DNA of 64,000 bases from Devosia subaequoris (GTDB lineage: Bacteria; Pseudomonadota; Alphaproteobacteria; Rhizobiales; Devosiaceae): assembly GCF_014197055.1 (NCBI RefSeq), contig NZ_JACIEW010000003.1:310001-374000 (forward strand). The letters are read 5' to 3'. This document shows positions 52,308-61,114 of this stretch, piece after piece. The stretch's first letter is position 1; each line of letters begins with the position of its first letter. The position numbers were made by a program, and so were the translations under genes. The notes under the pieces were generated by a model that saw only the letters and a program-made list of their open reading frames with translations, did not search any database and was not told the DNA's origin.

Positions 52308-53534
52308 ATGTCCGAACGCGCTGCCAATGCGAGCCACCATGAAGAACCTGACAGCTTGCCGCCATTGACCGGCTTGCGCGTGCTGGACTTGAGCCAGGTC
52401 ATGGCCGGCCCCTTCTGCTGCATGTTGCTTGGTGACATGGGGGCGGACGTGATCAAGGTGGAACCTCCTGAAACCGGCGATCAGACCAGAAAGTCAATGG
52501 GCTTCCGCATGAAGGGTGAGGATAGCCCGGGCTTTCTGGCGCTTAATCGCAATAAACGCAGCATTACGCTCAATCTCAAGACACCGGAGGGCCAGAATAT
52601 TCTGCATAAGCTGGTCGAGACGGCAGACATTCTGGTTGAAAACAGTCGACCGGGTGTCAGCAAGAAGCTCGGGGCCGACTATGAGACATTGTCCCGGATC
52701 AATCCACGACTGATCTACGCCAGCATATCCGGCTTCGGCCAAACCGGCCCGTGGTCCCAGCGTCCCGGTTTCGATCTGATCGCTCAGGCCATGGGCGGGA
52801 TCATCAGCGGCACCGGCATCCCGGGAGCAGAACCGGTCAAGTCGGGCATCCCGGTGGGCGATCTGGGTGCGGGTATGTTTGCCAGCTACGGCATCCTGTC
52901 CGCGGTGATCGGGCGCGAGCGCACCGGCAAGGGACAATATATCGATACCTCACTGCTCGACGCCGCCCTGGCGCTGTCTGTTTGGGAAAGCACAGAATAC
53001 TGGGCGACCGGCAAGTCGCCCGGACCGCTCGGTACAGCCAACCGGATGAGCGCACCCTATCAGGCCTTTGCCGGATCGGACGGCAATTTCGTTGTCGGCG
53101 CCGCCAATCAGAAACTCTGGCTGATCTTCTGCGATGTGATCGGGCGTCCCGAGCTGAAGGAAGACCCGCGCTACGCCAACAATATCGACCGGGTTCAGCG
53201 TCGAAGCGAACTGGCCGACGAACTGAAACCGACTTTCCTTGCCCGTCCTGCCGAAGAATGGGTTGAGAAGTTTCTCGAAGCCGGCGTTCCTGCCGGGCCG
53301 ATCAATGATTACAGCGTGGCGCTCGACAACGAGCACGTCCACCACCGCAAGGCCGTGATCGAAATTGAGCATCCTGTCGAGGGGAGCTTCAAGGCACTGG
53401 GCTTTCCAGCCAAACTCTCGCACACCCCAGCAGCGGTCCGTCGGCCGCCACCGCTACTGGGCCAGCACACTGACGAGATTCTGAGCGAACTTGGCCTGCT
53501 CGACGAGCAGAACCACAAAGCGATCCCGGTATGA
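52308..53534 (+). CDS. Class III (CaiB/BaiF) CoA-transferase
   Basis: A 408-residue CaiB/BaiF enzyme. N-terminal LRVLDLSQVMAGPFCCMLLG, catalytic Asp185 in PVGDLGAGMF, and the C-terminal PPLLGQHTDEIL ending. It moves CoA between carboxylic acids, here presumably activating an acid for the next enzyme. GGGAGGAGCCG precedes the ATG. It overlaps the crotonase gene by 4 nt. Confidence 0.9.
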   Translation: MSERAANASHHEEPDSLPPLTGLRVLDLSQVMAGPFCCMLLGDMGADVIKVEPPETGDQTRKSMGFRMKGEDSPGFLALNRNKRSITLNLKTPEGQNILHKLVETADILVENSRPGVSKKLGADYETLSRINPRLIYASISGFGQTGPWSQRPGFDLIAQAMGGIISGTGIPGAEPVKSGIPVGDLGAGMFASYGILSAVIGRERTGKGQYIDTSLLDAALALSVWESTEYWATGKSPGPLGTANRMSAPYQAFAGSDGNFVVGAANQKLWLIFCDVIGRPELKEDPRYANNIDRVQRRSELADELKPTFLARPAEEWVEKFLEAGVPAGPINDYSVALDNEHVHHRKAVIEIEHPVEGSFKALGFPAKLSHTPAAVRRPPPLLGQHTDEILSELGLLDEQNHKAIPV

Positions 53535-54319
53535 CGGAGCCAGTCGACCTCGGCCGTGTCCGTCTTGAGCGGGACGGTGCTGTCGCGCGGATCATCTTTG
53601 ATCGGCCCGACGCCCATAACGCCTTTACCTGGGCCATGTATGAAGAGCTAGATGCCATTCTCGCCTCGATCAGCGAGGATCCGGACCTGCGGGTCGTGAC
53701 GCTGCGCGGCGCTGGTGGAAAAGCCTTCGTCGCCGGGTCCGATATCTCCCAGTTCAGGGAATTTGACGGCGGCGCCGATGGCATCGCCTATGAAGCCAAG
53801 ATGAACCGCTATTTCCAGCGCATCCTGGCGGTACCGGTACCCACCGTGGCCATCGTGGATGGTTGGGCGGTTGGTGGCGGGCTCAACATTGCCGCCTGCT
53901 GCGATATTCGCGTCGCCAGCAGGCGAGCCAGGTTCGGCAGCCCGATCGCGCGCACCATCGGCAATTGCGTTTCCATGCAGACCTACGCCCGTGTTGTCGG
54001 TGGCTTCGGGGAAGCGCGGGCCAAACGCATGCTGATGCTGGCAGAATTCATCGAAGCGGATGAGGCGATGGCGGCAGGATTTCTTGCCCGTCTGGTAGAG
54101 CCTGACGAAATCGACCAGGCAGCGCAGGAGGTAGTCGAGCGTCTGCTTGAAAATGCCCCCATAACCTTGCGCGTCAGCAAGGCAGCCATAGGCCGCGTCC
54201 TGGCCCGCGATATAGACCCGGCGGACGACCTCATCGGCCTCACCTATGGCAGTGAGGATTTTCGGCGTGGCGTCGAGGCCTTCGTCAGCAAAACCAAACC
54301 GGAATGGCAGGGCCGCTGA
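53531..54319 (+). CDS. Crotonase-fold enzyme lacking hydratase glutamates
   Basis: A 262-residue enoyl-CoA hydratase/isomerase-superfamily protein. Oxyanion segments GGKAFVAGSDISQF and GWAVGGGLNIAACCDI are present, so it should bind an acyl-CoA. The two catalytic Glu positions of enoyl-CoA hydratase (GGGxEL and GxPE) read Asn and Ile (GGGLNI, GSPIAR). It is therefore unlikely to be an ordinary hydratase; isomerase, hydrolase, decarboxylase or retro-Claisen activity are open. Coupled to the CoA-transferase. Confidence 0.85.
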   Translation: MTEPVDLGRVRLERDGAVARIIFDRPDAHNAFTWAMYEELDAILASISEDPDLRVVTLRGAGGKAFVAGSDISQFREFDGGADGIAYEAKMNRYFQRILAVPVPTVAIVDGWAVGGGLNIAACCDIRVASRRARFGSPIARTIGNCVSMQTYARVVGGFGEARAKRMLMLAEFIEADEAMAAGFLARLVEPDEIDQAAQEVVERLLENAPITLRVSKAAIGRVLARDIDPADDLIGLTYGSEDFRRGVEAFVSKTKPEWQGR

Positions 54320-54337
54320 AGCGGCGGGAGGATTACT

Positions 54338-56095
54338 GTGAGCACGTCCAGCGACCGTATCAAGGTTTGGACCAGGGTCGATTTGATCTTCAAGGCCAGC
54401 ACCAGGTTCAACAATCCCTATGCCGACGCGCAGGTCTGGGTAGACCTTGAAGGCCCTAATTTCTCCAGGCGCGTATACGGATTCTGGAACGGCGGAGACG
54501 AGTGGGTCGTCCGCGTGCTTGCCAACGCCCCGGGCGAGTGGCACTGGACCAGTGGCAGCAGCCCCAATGATACCGGACTATCGGGGCAATCCGGCAGGTT
54601 TGTCGCCGAGAGCTGGACGCCCGCAGAACTGGATGCCAATCCAAACCGACGCGGCATGATTGGGGCGACCCCGAATGGTCGTGGGCTGCAATACGCCGAT
54701 GGCACCCCATTCTTTCTTCTGGGCGACACCTGGTGGTCTCTTCCCAGCTTCCGCTTTCCGCTTGCAGATGCAGCTACGACCACCGGCACGCTAGGGCCCC
54801 AGTCGACGCTCAATGACTATGTGGCCGTGCGCAAGGCTCAGGGGTTCAACTGCGTTGGCCTGATTGCGGCCCAGCCCGCCTGGGCCAATGACGGTAAGCC
54901 GAACAGCCTGCAAATGGACGATGGCACCTGGGTGCGGGCCGCCTGGAAACAGCCCGGCACCCAGTCTGCCAAGGACATGCACAATGAAGGCGGGCGTCCT
55001 TTCGAGTTTCCCGGCAAGGTGCCGGGCTTCGAGGACGTATTTCCCGACATGGACCGCATCAATCCGGACTATTTCAAGGTTCTGGATCGCAAGATCGATT
55101 ATCTCAACGATCAGGGCATGGTGCCGTTCATTGAGATTTCGCGCCGCGACAGCGGCCAATGCTGGCAGAAATTTTACGACTGGCCGGAATCTTACGCGCG
55201 CTATGTGCAGTACATGATCGCTCGCTATGGAGCGCATATCACGCTGCTGAGCCCCATCCATTACGACTACTATGAACAAACGATCCCGGCGGAGGACTAC
55301 AATGTCCCGATCGACCTGGCGATCAAGCGCTATGGCAAGCCGCCTTTCGGCACCATGCTGACGGCCAATCCCAATCCTTCGACGCTGGTCAATTTCGGGC
55401 CGGACAGTTGGATTGACCTGCACCAGTCGGGCAATGTGCGCGAGCACTATACCTATTGGTACCTGACCGAGATGTTTGAGGCCGAGCGCAAGCCGGCGAT
55501 CAATGGCGAGCCCTATTATGCCGGGCTGCACCAGCTCGGGGAGCCTTACCCATTACGGGTGCCACCTGACAGTGAAGATGATCGCATCTATGTCCGCTCC
55601 GGCCTTTACGGCAGCTTCCTGTCAGGTGGGTTGGCCGGGTTCATCTATGGGGCCGAGGGCATCTGGCAATCCGACATCGAACCCGAATCCCTGCACAAGA
55701 TGTGGGACAGCTTCGGTTGGAAATCGGGCAATCAGGTTCAGCACCTCAAGACTTTCGCGACTGTCGAGGGCCAGCGCTATCTTGAGCTGACCCCTTGCAC
55801 CGAAATGGTAGTCCCCAACAAGACGGGCCCGGGATACGCCTATAAGGGGTGGAGCTATTGCGCGGCCACGCAGGACCGATCCTTGATCATGCTCTATTTC
55901 GAGGCCGACGCGCCGATGGAAGCAAGGCTGCGTGGGGTTAAGCCGGGTGACCAGTTCCAGCCGCGCTTCTTTGATCCGCGCAACGGCGATTGGCGCGAAC
56001 CGGGCGAGGCCATTTCGGTGCCGCGCAATGGTGTGCTGCCCTTGCCACCCCGTCCCGATGCCGAGGACTGGGGCCTGATGCTACAGCGCCTCTGA
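54338..56095 (+). CDS. DUF5060 / apiosidase-like (DUF4038) glycoside hydrolase, GTG start
   Basis: A 585-residue protein with three parts: N-terminal beta domain like DUF5060 (residues 1-95), an apiosidase-like TIM barrel (about 110-480; DGTPFFLLGDTWWSLP, nucleophile candidate Glu391 in PAINGEPYYAG) and a C-terminal beta domain (about 495-585). No signal peptide is visible, so it acts on an imported glycoside. GGGAGGATTACT precedes the GTG, 19 nt after the crotonase stop. Specificity for apiosides or rhamnogalacturonan fragments is only suggested by the family. Confidence 0.82.
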   Translation: MSTSSDRIKVWTRVDLIFKASTRFNNPYADAQVWVDLEGPNFSRRVYGFWNGGDEWVVRVLANAPGEWHWTSGSSPNDTGLSGQSGRFVAESWTPAELDANPNRRGMIGATPNGRGLQYADGTPFFLLGDTWWSLPSFRFPLADAATTTGTLGPQSTLNDYVAVRKAQGFNCVGLIAAQPAWANDGKPNSLQMDDGTWVRAAWKQPGTQSAKDMHNEGGRPFEFPGKVPGFEDVFPDMDRINPDYFKVLDRKIDYLNDQGMVPFIEISRRDSGQCWQKFYDWPESYARYVQYMIARYGAHITLLSPIHYDYYEQTIPAEDYNVPIDLAIKRYGKPPFGTMLTANPNPSTLVNFGPDSWIDLHQSGNVREHYTYWYLTEMFEAERKPAINGEPYYAGLHQLGEPYPLRVPPDSEDDRIYVRSGLYGSFLSGGLAGFIYGAEGIWQSDIEPESLHKMWDSFGWKSGNQVQHLKTFATVEGQRYLELTPCTEMVVPNKTGPGYAYKGWSYCAATQDRSLIMLYFEADAPMEARLRGVKPGDQFQPRFFDPRNGDWREPGEAISVPRNGVLPLPPRPDAEDWGLMLQRL

Positions 56096-56121
56096 GCGCA
56101 AGACGTTCCTCCCAGGGAATG

Positions 56122-56152
56122 AAAGCGCCGTGCCCAGATGGGCCGGCGCTTT
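56122..56152 (+). terminator. Terminator of the CoA-transferase/glycosidase operon
   Basis: Stem AAAGCGCCG / CGGCGCTTT extended inside by GCCC/GGGC, short loop, then TTCGCTTT. Nearly symmetric, so it could work in both directions. Confidence 0.75.
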
Positions 56153-56171
56153 CGCTTTGGTGGGATGAAAA

Positions 56172-56193
56172 AGGGGCGCCTTTCAGCGCCCCT
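56172..56193 (-). terminator. Terminator of the RraA 4 / RpiB operon
   Basis: AGGGGCGC / GCGCCCCT with a 6-nt loop; on the minus strand followed by a T5 tract, 24 bp after the RraA stop. Confidence 0.8.
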
Positions 56194-56216
56194 CTGAACA
56201 TGGCTGTGATCCCCTG

Positions 56217-56993
56217 CTATTTCTTCCGCAGCCGCTTCATGAAGTCCTCGCGGTTCTTCCTGTAGGGGTGCGGCGGCATGTCGGGGAACATGGATTGGGT
56301 GGACTCATCGGGCGCAATGCCAAGCGCTTCGAACAGCATGCCCCGGTCGTAACGATCATTCTCGGATTCCTGCTTGGCATAATAGAGCACGTCATCAATC
56401 ACGTCCTGCGGCACCACGATGGCGCCATCGCCGTCCGCCACCACAAGATCGCCCGGACGGACTGTCGCGCCGCCAATCTCGACCGTTGAATTGGGCTCTC
56501 CGAATTCGACACGCCCCTGGTACATGGGCTGCACCACCCAGCGGTGCCAGCATGGCATGGCTTTCTGGTAGAGCTGCTCATCGGTGTCGCGTGCTCCGCC
56601 ATTGGTCAGAACACCCTTCACCCCGTTCGCGGCCCAGACCATGGAATCCATCGAGCCAATGGCGGGTGTCTTCTGGCCCATGGTGTCGATGACCAGAAAA
56701 TCGCCCTCCCCTACCTGCTCCTTGAAATCCCCCATGTTCCAGAGCTGACGGTACCAGTAGTCATAGGCCCATTTGGTATAGTCCTCGGGTGACAGTTCCG
56801 GTACTCGCTGCTGGGTCGGAATGTGCCGGTAGGTCTGGGCGAATCCGGCAGCCTTGGTGCGATAGAGCGGCCGGATTTCGGGATCAACCGTCCCGACGTG
56901 ATGCAGCCCAACCCAATCCATGCCATCGCGGACATCGGTCACCCTGAGCTTGGCGACCGTATCGAGAATTTCCTTGCGCTTCTTGGCGTCCAT
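56217..56993 (-). CDS. RraA-family protein 4
   Basis: A 258-residue RraA/HMG-aldolase-family protein. Arg-Asp in TNGGARDTDE, C-terminal VADGDGAIVVP. AAGGGAGGCATCA precedes the ATG. It follows the RpiB gene (24-nt gap) on the same strand. Like copies 2 and 3 it carries an inserted aromatic segment (WAYDYWYRQLWNMGD). Confidence 0.82.
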   Translation of the reverse strand: MDAKKRKEILDTVAKLRVTDVRDGMDWVGLHHVGTVDPEIRPLYRTKAAGFAQTYRHIPTQQRVPELSPEDYTKWAYDYWYRQLWNMGDFKEQVGEGDFLVIDTMGQKTPAIGSMDSMVWAANGVKGVLTNGGARDTDEQLYQKAMPCWHRWVVQPMYQGRVEFGEPNSTVEIGGATVRPGDLVVADGDGAIVVPQDVIDDVLYYAKQESENDRYDRGMLFEALGIAPDESTQSMFPDMPPHPYRKNREDFMKRLRKK

Positions 56994-57017
56994 TGATGCC
57001 TCCCTTGTTGATGATGT

Positions 57018-57518
57018 TCATTCGCCGCGCCGACGATCCATCTCGGCCAGCTTCTCCACGCGGCGGCGGAAATGCGGTTCGGTGCTGAATTCGGCGGCGA
57101 GGAATGCGCGCGTGACGTCGGCTGCGATCTGCGGCCCGATGATCCAGCCGCCAATGCAAAGCACATTGACATTGTCATGCTCGACACATTGCCGGGCGAC
57201 ATAGGTGTCATTGGCCACGGCGGCCCGAATGCCCGCAATCTTGTTGGCGGCAATGCAAGCTCCGGCGCCTGTGCCGCAGACGAGCACGACCCGATCCACC
57301 TTGCCTGCCTGGATCAAGCCAATGGCGGAGCGGGTGACATCGGGAAAATCCACCGGCTCTTCCGAAGTCGCGCCCATCTCGATCACATCATCGCAATGCT
57401 GGGCCAGGACGTCCCGGATGAACCGCTTCATCGGAAAGCCGGCATGGTCACAGGCCAGCCCGATGGCGGCTCGGCGCGGAATCTCCAATCCCCTCGCTGA
57501 CAGCGTCTCGTTCACCTC
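57018..57518 (-). CDS. RpiB/LacAB-family sugar-phosphate isomerase (GTG start)
   Basis: A 166-residue RpiB-fold protein: AIGLACDHAGFPMK near the N-terminus, VVLVCGTGAGACIAANKIAG with the catalytic Cys, and VEHDNVNVLCIGG. The family interconverts ribose/ribulose, allose/allulose or galactose/tagatose phosphates, and some members isomerise other pentoses. The GTG at 57518 is preceded by AGGAGG at good spacing, while the ATG at 57545 has none and abuts the operator. Divergent from a GntR regulator. Confidence 0.82.
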   Translation of the reverse strand, partial: EVNETLSARGLEIPRRAAIGLACDHAGFPMKRFIRDVLAQHCDDVIEMGATSEEPVDFPDVTRSAIGLIQAGKVDRVVLVCGTGAGACIAANKIAGIRAAVANDTYVARQCVEHDNVNVLCIGGWIIGPQIAADVTRAFLAAEFSTEPHFRRRVEKLAEMDRRRGE

Positions 57519-57548
57519 GATCCTCCTCGTTTCCACAGAGCTCATACC

Positions 57549-57561
57549 GTGGTATTACCAC
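57549..57561. promoter_or_regulatory. FCD-regulator operator
   Basis: GTGGTATTACCAC, perfect 13-bp palindrome of the TGGTnnnACCA type used by many FadR-family GntR proteins, between divergent rpiB-like and GntR genes. Confidence 0.75.
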
Positions 57562-57644
57562 TTTGACAAGGAGTGACGTTCATCGCGCGCTTGACAGGAC
57601 CGGGCCAAGCCAGCCAATTCGCGCGGTACAAGGGGAAAGACGGG

Positions 57645-58391
57645 ATGGGAGCAGGACTAACGCGAGAGCCAGCCGAAGAGGCAACCGGTTACGACCAGGT
57701 GTTTGCCTTTGTGCGCGAACAATTGCTCTCAGGACAGATGAAGGCCGGAGACCGTCTGCTACCTGAACGGGAACTGGCCACACGGCTCGGCGTCAGCCGC
57801 CCGGTGATCCGCGAAGTGCTGCGGGCACTGGCCGCCATCGGCGTGATCGAAATTCGCCATGGCTATGGCAGCGTGGTGCGGCGCCCCGATTTTGCCGAAT
57901 TGGGCGACCTGTTCACCATGATGCTCGCCCAGCAGGGCGAAGTGGTTGAGGATGTGATGGAGGCGCGCATTGCCATTGAGCGGCAGGCCATCAGACTGGC
58001 CTGCGCCCGCGCAACGTCAACTGATCTTGCTGCACTCGGCAAGGCATTGCGGCGGGTTGAAGAAACCGTGACAGATCCGCAAATCGGCGGCGATGCCGAC
58101 TTTGCCTTTCACGCTGCCCTGATCGCGGCTGCACATTCCCCGACCCTGGCGAGCTTGCACGCCGCCATCGCCGTCCTGCTCAAGCGCTCGCATCTGGAAC
58201 GACGCGAGCGTATTACCAGCCTGGACGGCATTGAGACCTATTTGGTCGAACACCATCGCGAATTGCTGGCGGCCGTGGCGGCCAGAGACGCTGACAGCGC
58301 CGATCGGCTGCTGATGCAGCACTTTGCAATCGGCACCGAATATCAGCGGCGCGCGGCGGCCGAGCGTGACCGGAGCTCGTCTACCAGCTGA
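57645..58391 (+). CDS. GntR/FCD-type transcriptional regulator
   Basis: A FadR-subfamily regulator of 248 residues from the ATG at 57645 (272 from a GTG at 57573, which has poor spacing; the start is uncertain). Winged helix about residues 18-80 (SGQMKAGDRLLPERELATRL, SRPVIREVLRALAAIG); FCD domain about residues 90-235 with metal-type residues (Asp in DADFAFHAAL, His in VEHHRELLAA). It likely controls the divergent RpiB/RraA operon through the palindrome at 57549. Confidence 0.85.
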   Translation: MGAGLTREPAEEATGYDQVFAFVREQLLSGQMKAGDRLLPERELATRLGVSRPVIREVLRALAAIGVIEIRHGYGSVVRRPDFAELGDLFTMMLAQQGEVVEDVMEARIAIERQAIRLACARATSTDLAALGKALRRVEETVTDPQIGGDADFAFHAALIAAAHSPTLASLHAAIAVLLKRSHLERRERITSLDGIETYLVEHHRELLAAVAARDADSADRLLMQHFAIGTEYQRRAAAERDRSSSTS

Positions 58392-58616
58392 CTGCGATAC
58401 CTCCCAAATTCGAGATTGCCGAGCTGAGTGCCCTCTCGCCCAGCCCGCTCAGCTTGGTGCCACCGACGGGCGCCGCGGGGCCGGATGCCAGGCCACGGTT
58501 AAGCCCGACAGTTTCCGACGCCCGGATCATGCAGCATCGCCCTTATAGGTGGTGATGATATTGATTACCCCATCGGGCACACCCGCTTCGCGATAGATTT
58601 CTGCCAGGCACAAGCG
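58381..58616 (-). pseudogene. Aldehyde dehydrogenase remnant
   Basis: Two pieces of an aldehyde dehydrogenase lie in different frames. One reads LAEIYREAGVPDGVINIITT, the conserved segment about residue 190 of such enzymes, then stops. The other, about 35 bp on, reads PVGGTKLSGLGERA, the C-terminal block near residue 440, and ends at 58381. The roughly 250 residues between, including the catalytic Cys, are missing. The remaining spacer to 58759 shows nothing recognisable. Confidence 0.65.
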
Positions 58617-58759
58617 GGACGCGCACCGGGTCGCGTTCTCGCCCGCTGGTCTGCCTGCCAGAGCCGACGCTCAAGGATGACAAGCCATTCAGTCTTAGCT
58701 GCCTCGTGATCTGGACCACGGCCCAAGCTTCGATCTTGGCCAATAACTATTGATTTAAG

Positions 58760-59197
58760 TTAGTCAGCCAAAGGCAGCGGTCGGATCAGCGCCTTGACGG
58801 CCACTTCATAGCCATAGGCCCCAAGGCCTGCGATCACTGCGTTGGCGCGCATGGAGACATAAGAGCGATGATAGATCGGCTCTCTCTTGTGAATGTTGGA
58901 GATATGCAACTCGATAACCGGGCCCTCCACCATTTTCAAAGCATCCAGCAGAGCCAGTGAAGTGAAGGTAAGGGCTGCTGGATTGATCACAATTCCGGAG
59001 CCCTCATCGATTGCCTCGTGAACCAAACCGATGAGTTTTTCTTCGCTGTTGGTCTGGTGAAAAATGACCCCACGCTCGCCGGCTGCAGCCCTGCACATCG
59101 CCTCCACCTCGGCCAGTGTCGTCGTGCCGTAAATATGCGGCTCGCGCTTTCCCAAGCGATTCAGATTAGGGCCGTTGAGGACGTAGATGGGCTTCAT
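58760..59197 (-). CDS. Type II dehydroquinase-like protein with altered active site
   Basis: A 145-residue type II 3-dehydroquinate dehydratase-fold protein. Lid residues Arg18 and Tyr23 (KREPHIYG), Asn72 and catalytic-type His98 (ELHISN) are kept. The substrate pocket differs from M. tuberculosis AroQ: Gly77-Gly78 become Ala74-Ala75, His81 becomes Phe78 and Arg112 becomes Tyr109. It therefore may not use dehydroquinate. It lies downstream of a TRAP transporter, 15 nt after the large subunit gene. A housekeeping biosynthetic AroQ is expected elsewhere in the genome. Confidence 0.82.
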   Translation of the reverse strand: MKPIYVLNGPNLNRLGKREPHIYGTTTLAEVEAMCRAAAGERGVIFHQTNSEEKLIGLVHEAIDEGSGIVINPAALTFTSLALLDALKMVEGPVIELHISNIHKREPIYHRSYVSMRANAVIAGLGAYGYEVAVKALIRPLPLAD

Positions 59198-59212
59198 TTG
59201 GTATCCTTCGGA

Positions 59213-60517
59213 TTAACCCTGGTAGCCAAACAGACGCGGCAACCACAGCACTGTTTCGGGCACGAAGGTGAACAGCATCAGCGCCGCCAGCAGCACAGCC
59301 AGGAACGGCAGCGTGTCGCTCACTATGTCCTTGAGTTTGGCGCCCGAGACCGTCTGCATCACGAAGAGCAGCATGCCATAGGGCGGGGTTATCAGGCCGA
59401 TCATTACATTGACGACCGCGACGACGCCGAAATGCACCAAGTCGATGCCAAGAGCTGCAGCCGAGGGCACCAGGACCGGGATGATGATCAGGATAATTGC
59501 CGTTCCTTCGAGGACGCAGCCGAGCAGCAGCAGAACAACATTGACGAAGATCAGGAACATCACCGCATCGAGGTTCCATTCCGTGAGCACTGCGCTCAAA
59601 GACGCTGGAATGTTTTCGACCGTGACCACGTAATTGAGCACCAATGCGCCGGCGATCAGCATACCGATCGACACGGTGGTTTTTGAGCTGACCACCAACG
59701 ACGAATAAAAGCTCCTCCAGCTGATCGAGCGATAAAGCACGATCGAGACGACGAGCGCATAGGCGGCAGCGACAGCAGCGGCTTCGGTGGGTGTGGTGAT
59801 ACCGCTGTAGATAAAGAATAGCAGCACAACAGGCATCATCAGGGCCGGTAGAGACTGCCAGGTGATTTTGGGCAGCTGCCGCAGCGGCACCGGGGCTTCC
59901 ACCGGAAAGTTGTGCTTCTTGGCCTTGTAAAAAATGATCAAGGCCAGCGAGAGACCCATGATCACACCGGGAATGATCCCACCCATAAACAAGTAGCCAA
60001 TCGACGCATCGGAAACCAGGGCATAGAGCACCATGGGTATGGAAGGCGGAATGATCGGCCCGATCACTGCCGACGAGGCCGTGAGCGCCGCAGCGAAGGA
60101 ATTGGGGTATTTCCCGTCGCGCGTCATCAGCGAGTGGACCATTTTGCCGGTCCCGGCCGCATCAGCAATTGCCGAGCCCGACATGCCCGCAAAAACGATT
60201 GACTGCAGCACATTGACCAGCGCCAGACCGCCCCGGAATCGGCCGACCACGGCGTTGCACCAGACCAGTAGCTTGTCCGAGAGGGAGCCGATATTCATGA
60301 ACTCGGCCGCCAGGATGAACAGCGGTACAGCCAGGATGATGTAGTTGGCGTACATGCGGTTGAGGAATTGCTCAGCCACGATCCCCATGTCTAAGCCGTT
60401 GAGGAGGAGATAGAGGATCGAGCCGCCGATCATCGACAAGCCAATCGGCAACCCTAGAACGGCCAGCACCAGAATTGCGGCAATACAGAGAAAGAAGGGG
60501 TCGGTGAGCAGTTCCAT
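59213..60517 (-). CDS. TRAP transporter large permease (DctM type)
   Basis: A 434-residue membrane protein with about twelve hydrophobic segments, the ion-coupled transport subunit of a tripartite TRAP system (GLPIGLSMIGGSILYLLLNG, IADAAGTGKMVHSLM, IIPPSIPMVLYA). The ATG overlaps the small-subunit stop by 1 nt. Confidence 0.92.
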   Translation of the reverse strand: MELLTDPFFLCIAAILVLAVLGLPIGLSMIGGSILYLLLNGLDMGIVAEQFLNRMYANYIILAVPLFILAAEFMNIGSLSDKLLVWCNAVVGRFRGGLALVNVLQSIVFAGMSGSAIADAAGTGKMVHSLMTRDGKYPNSFAAALTASSAVIGPIIPPSIPMVLYALVSDASIGYLFMGGIIPGVIMGLSLALIIFYKAKKHNFPVEAPVPLRQLPKITWQSLPALMMPVVLLFFIYSGITTPTEAAAVAAAYALVVSIVLYRSISWRSFYSSLVVSSKTTVSIGMLIAGALVLNYVVTVENIPASLSAVLTEWNLDAVMFLIFVNVVLLLLGCVLEGTAIILIIIPVLVPSAAALGIDLVHFGVVAVVNVMIGLITPPYGMLLFVMQTVSGAKLKDIVSDTLPFLAVLLAALMLFTFVPETVLWLPRLFGYQG

Positions 60518-61011
60518 TATTTGGTCTCTTCCTGCTCTTCACGTCCCCAAACCGCCACGCCAGCGCGCCAGATATACCGGATCACGGTCACGACGGCGAA
60601 GACGATAAAGATGGAATAGACGTAGTCGTAGCGGATCTTGAGATAGGCGGTCTTTTCGACCTTCATGAACAAGATGTAGTCGATAATGGCGGGAAGGGCT
60701 GTCGCCAAAAGGACGACGATCGCCAGAGCGGTGATCACCGTCATCACGCGGCGCGCCTTGTTGCCTACTGCCGAATAGACAACGTCAAGCCGGACGTCGT
60801 CGCGGTCACGCAATACAAAGGCGGCGCCAAACAGGACGATCCACACCCACAGGATAGCGCTGATCTCATGCGCCCAACCTGTCGGCAATTGCAGCACGTA
60901 GCGAAACACAATCTGGATGATAAAGGCGAAGAACATCGCGCCCAGCATCAGCGCCAGAATGTTTTCAGCTCTTTTGGACAACCAGCGTCCAAGCTGGATC
61001 AGGCCGGCCAT
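60517..61011 (-). CDS. TRAP transporter small permease (DctQ type)
   Basis: A 164-residue membrane protein with four hydrophobic segments and the typical FRYVLQLPTGWAHEISAIL block. Couples to the DctM-type subunit. A 103-bp gap with a terminator-like hairpin separates it from the binding-protein gene. Confidence 0.9.
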   Translation of the reverse strand: MAGLIQLGRWLSKRAENILALMLGAMFFAFIIQIVFRYVLQLPTGWAHEISAILWVWIVLFGAAFVLRDRDDVRLDVVYSAVGNKARRVMTVITALAIVVLLATALPAIIDYILFMKVEKTAYLKIRYDYVYSIFIVFAVVTVIRYIWRAGVAVWGREEQEETK

Positions 61012-61080
61012 ATCGTCCTCCCCGTCGATAGCAATGGGGGCACGCTATCGCCGTCGTCTCTGTATGAGAAATGCAAAAAT

Positions 61081-61104
61081 GGGTGCCGCTCAATGGCGGC
61101 ACCC
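61081..61104 (-). terminator. Terminator-like hairpin after TRAP binding-protein gene
   Basis: Perfect nine-pair stem GGGTGCCGC / GCGGCACCC, 6-nt loop, followed on the minus strand by ATTTTTGC. Likely a leaky terminator within the operon. Confidence 0.8.
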
Positions 61105-61114
61105 GAACGCGTAA

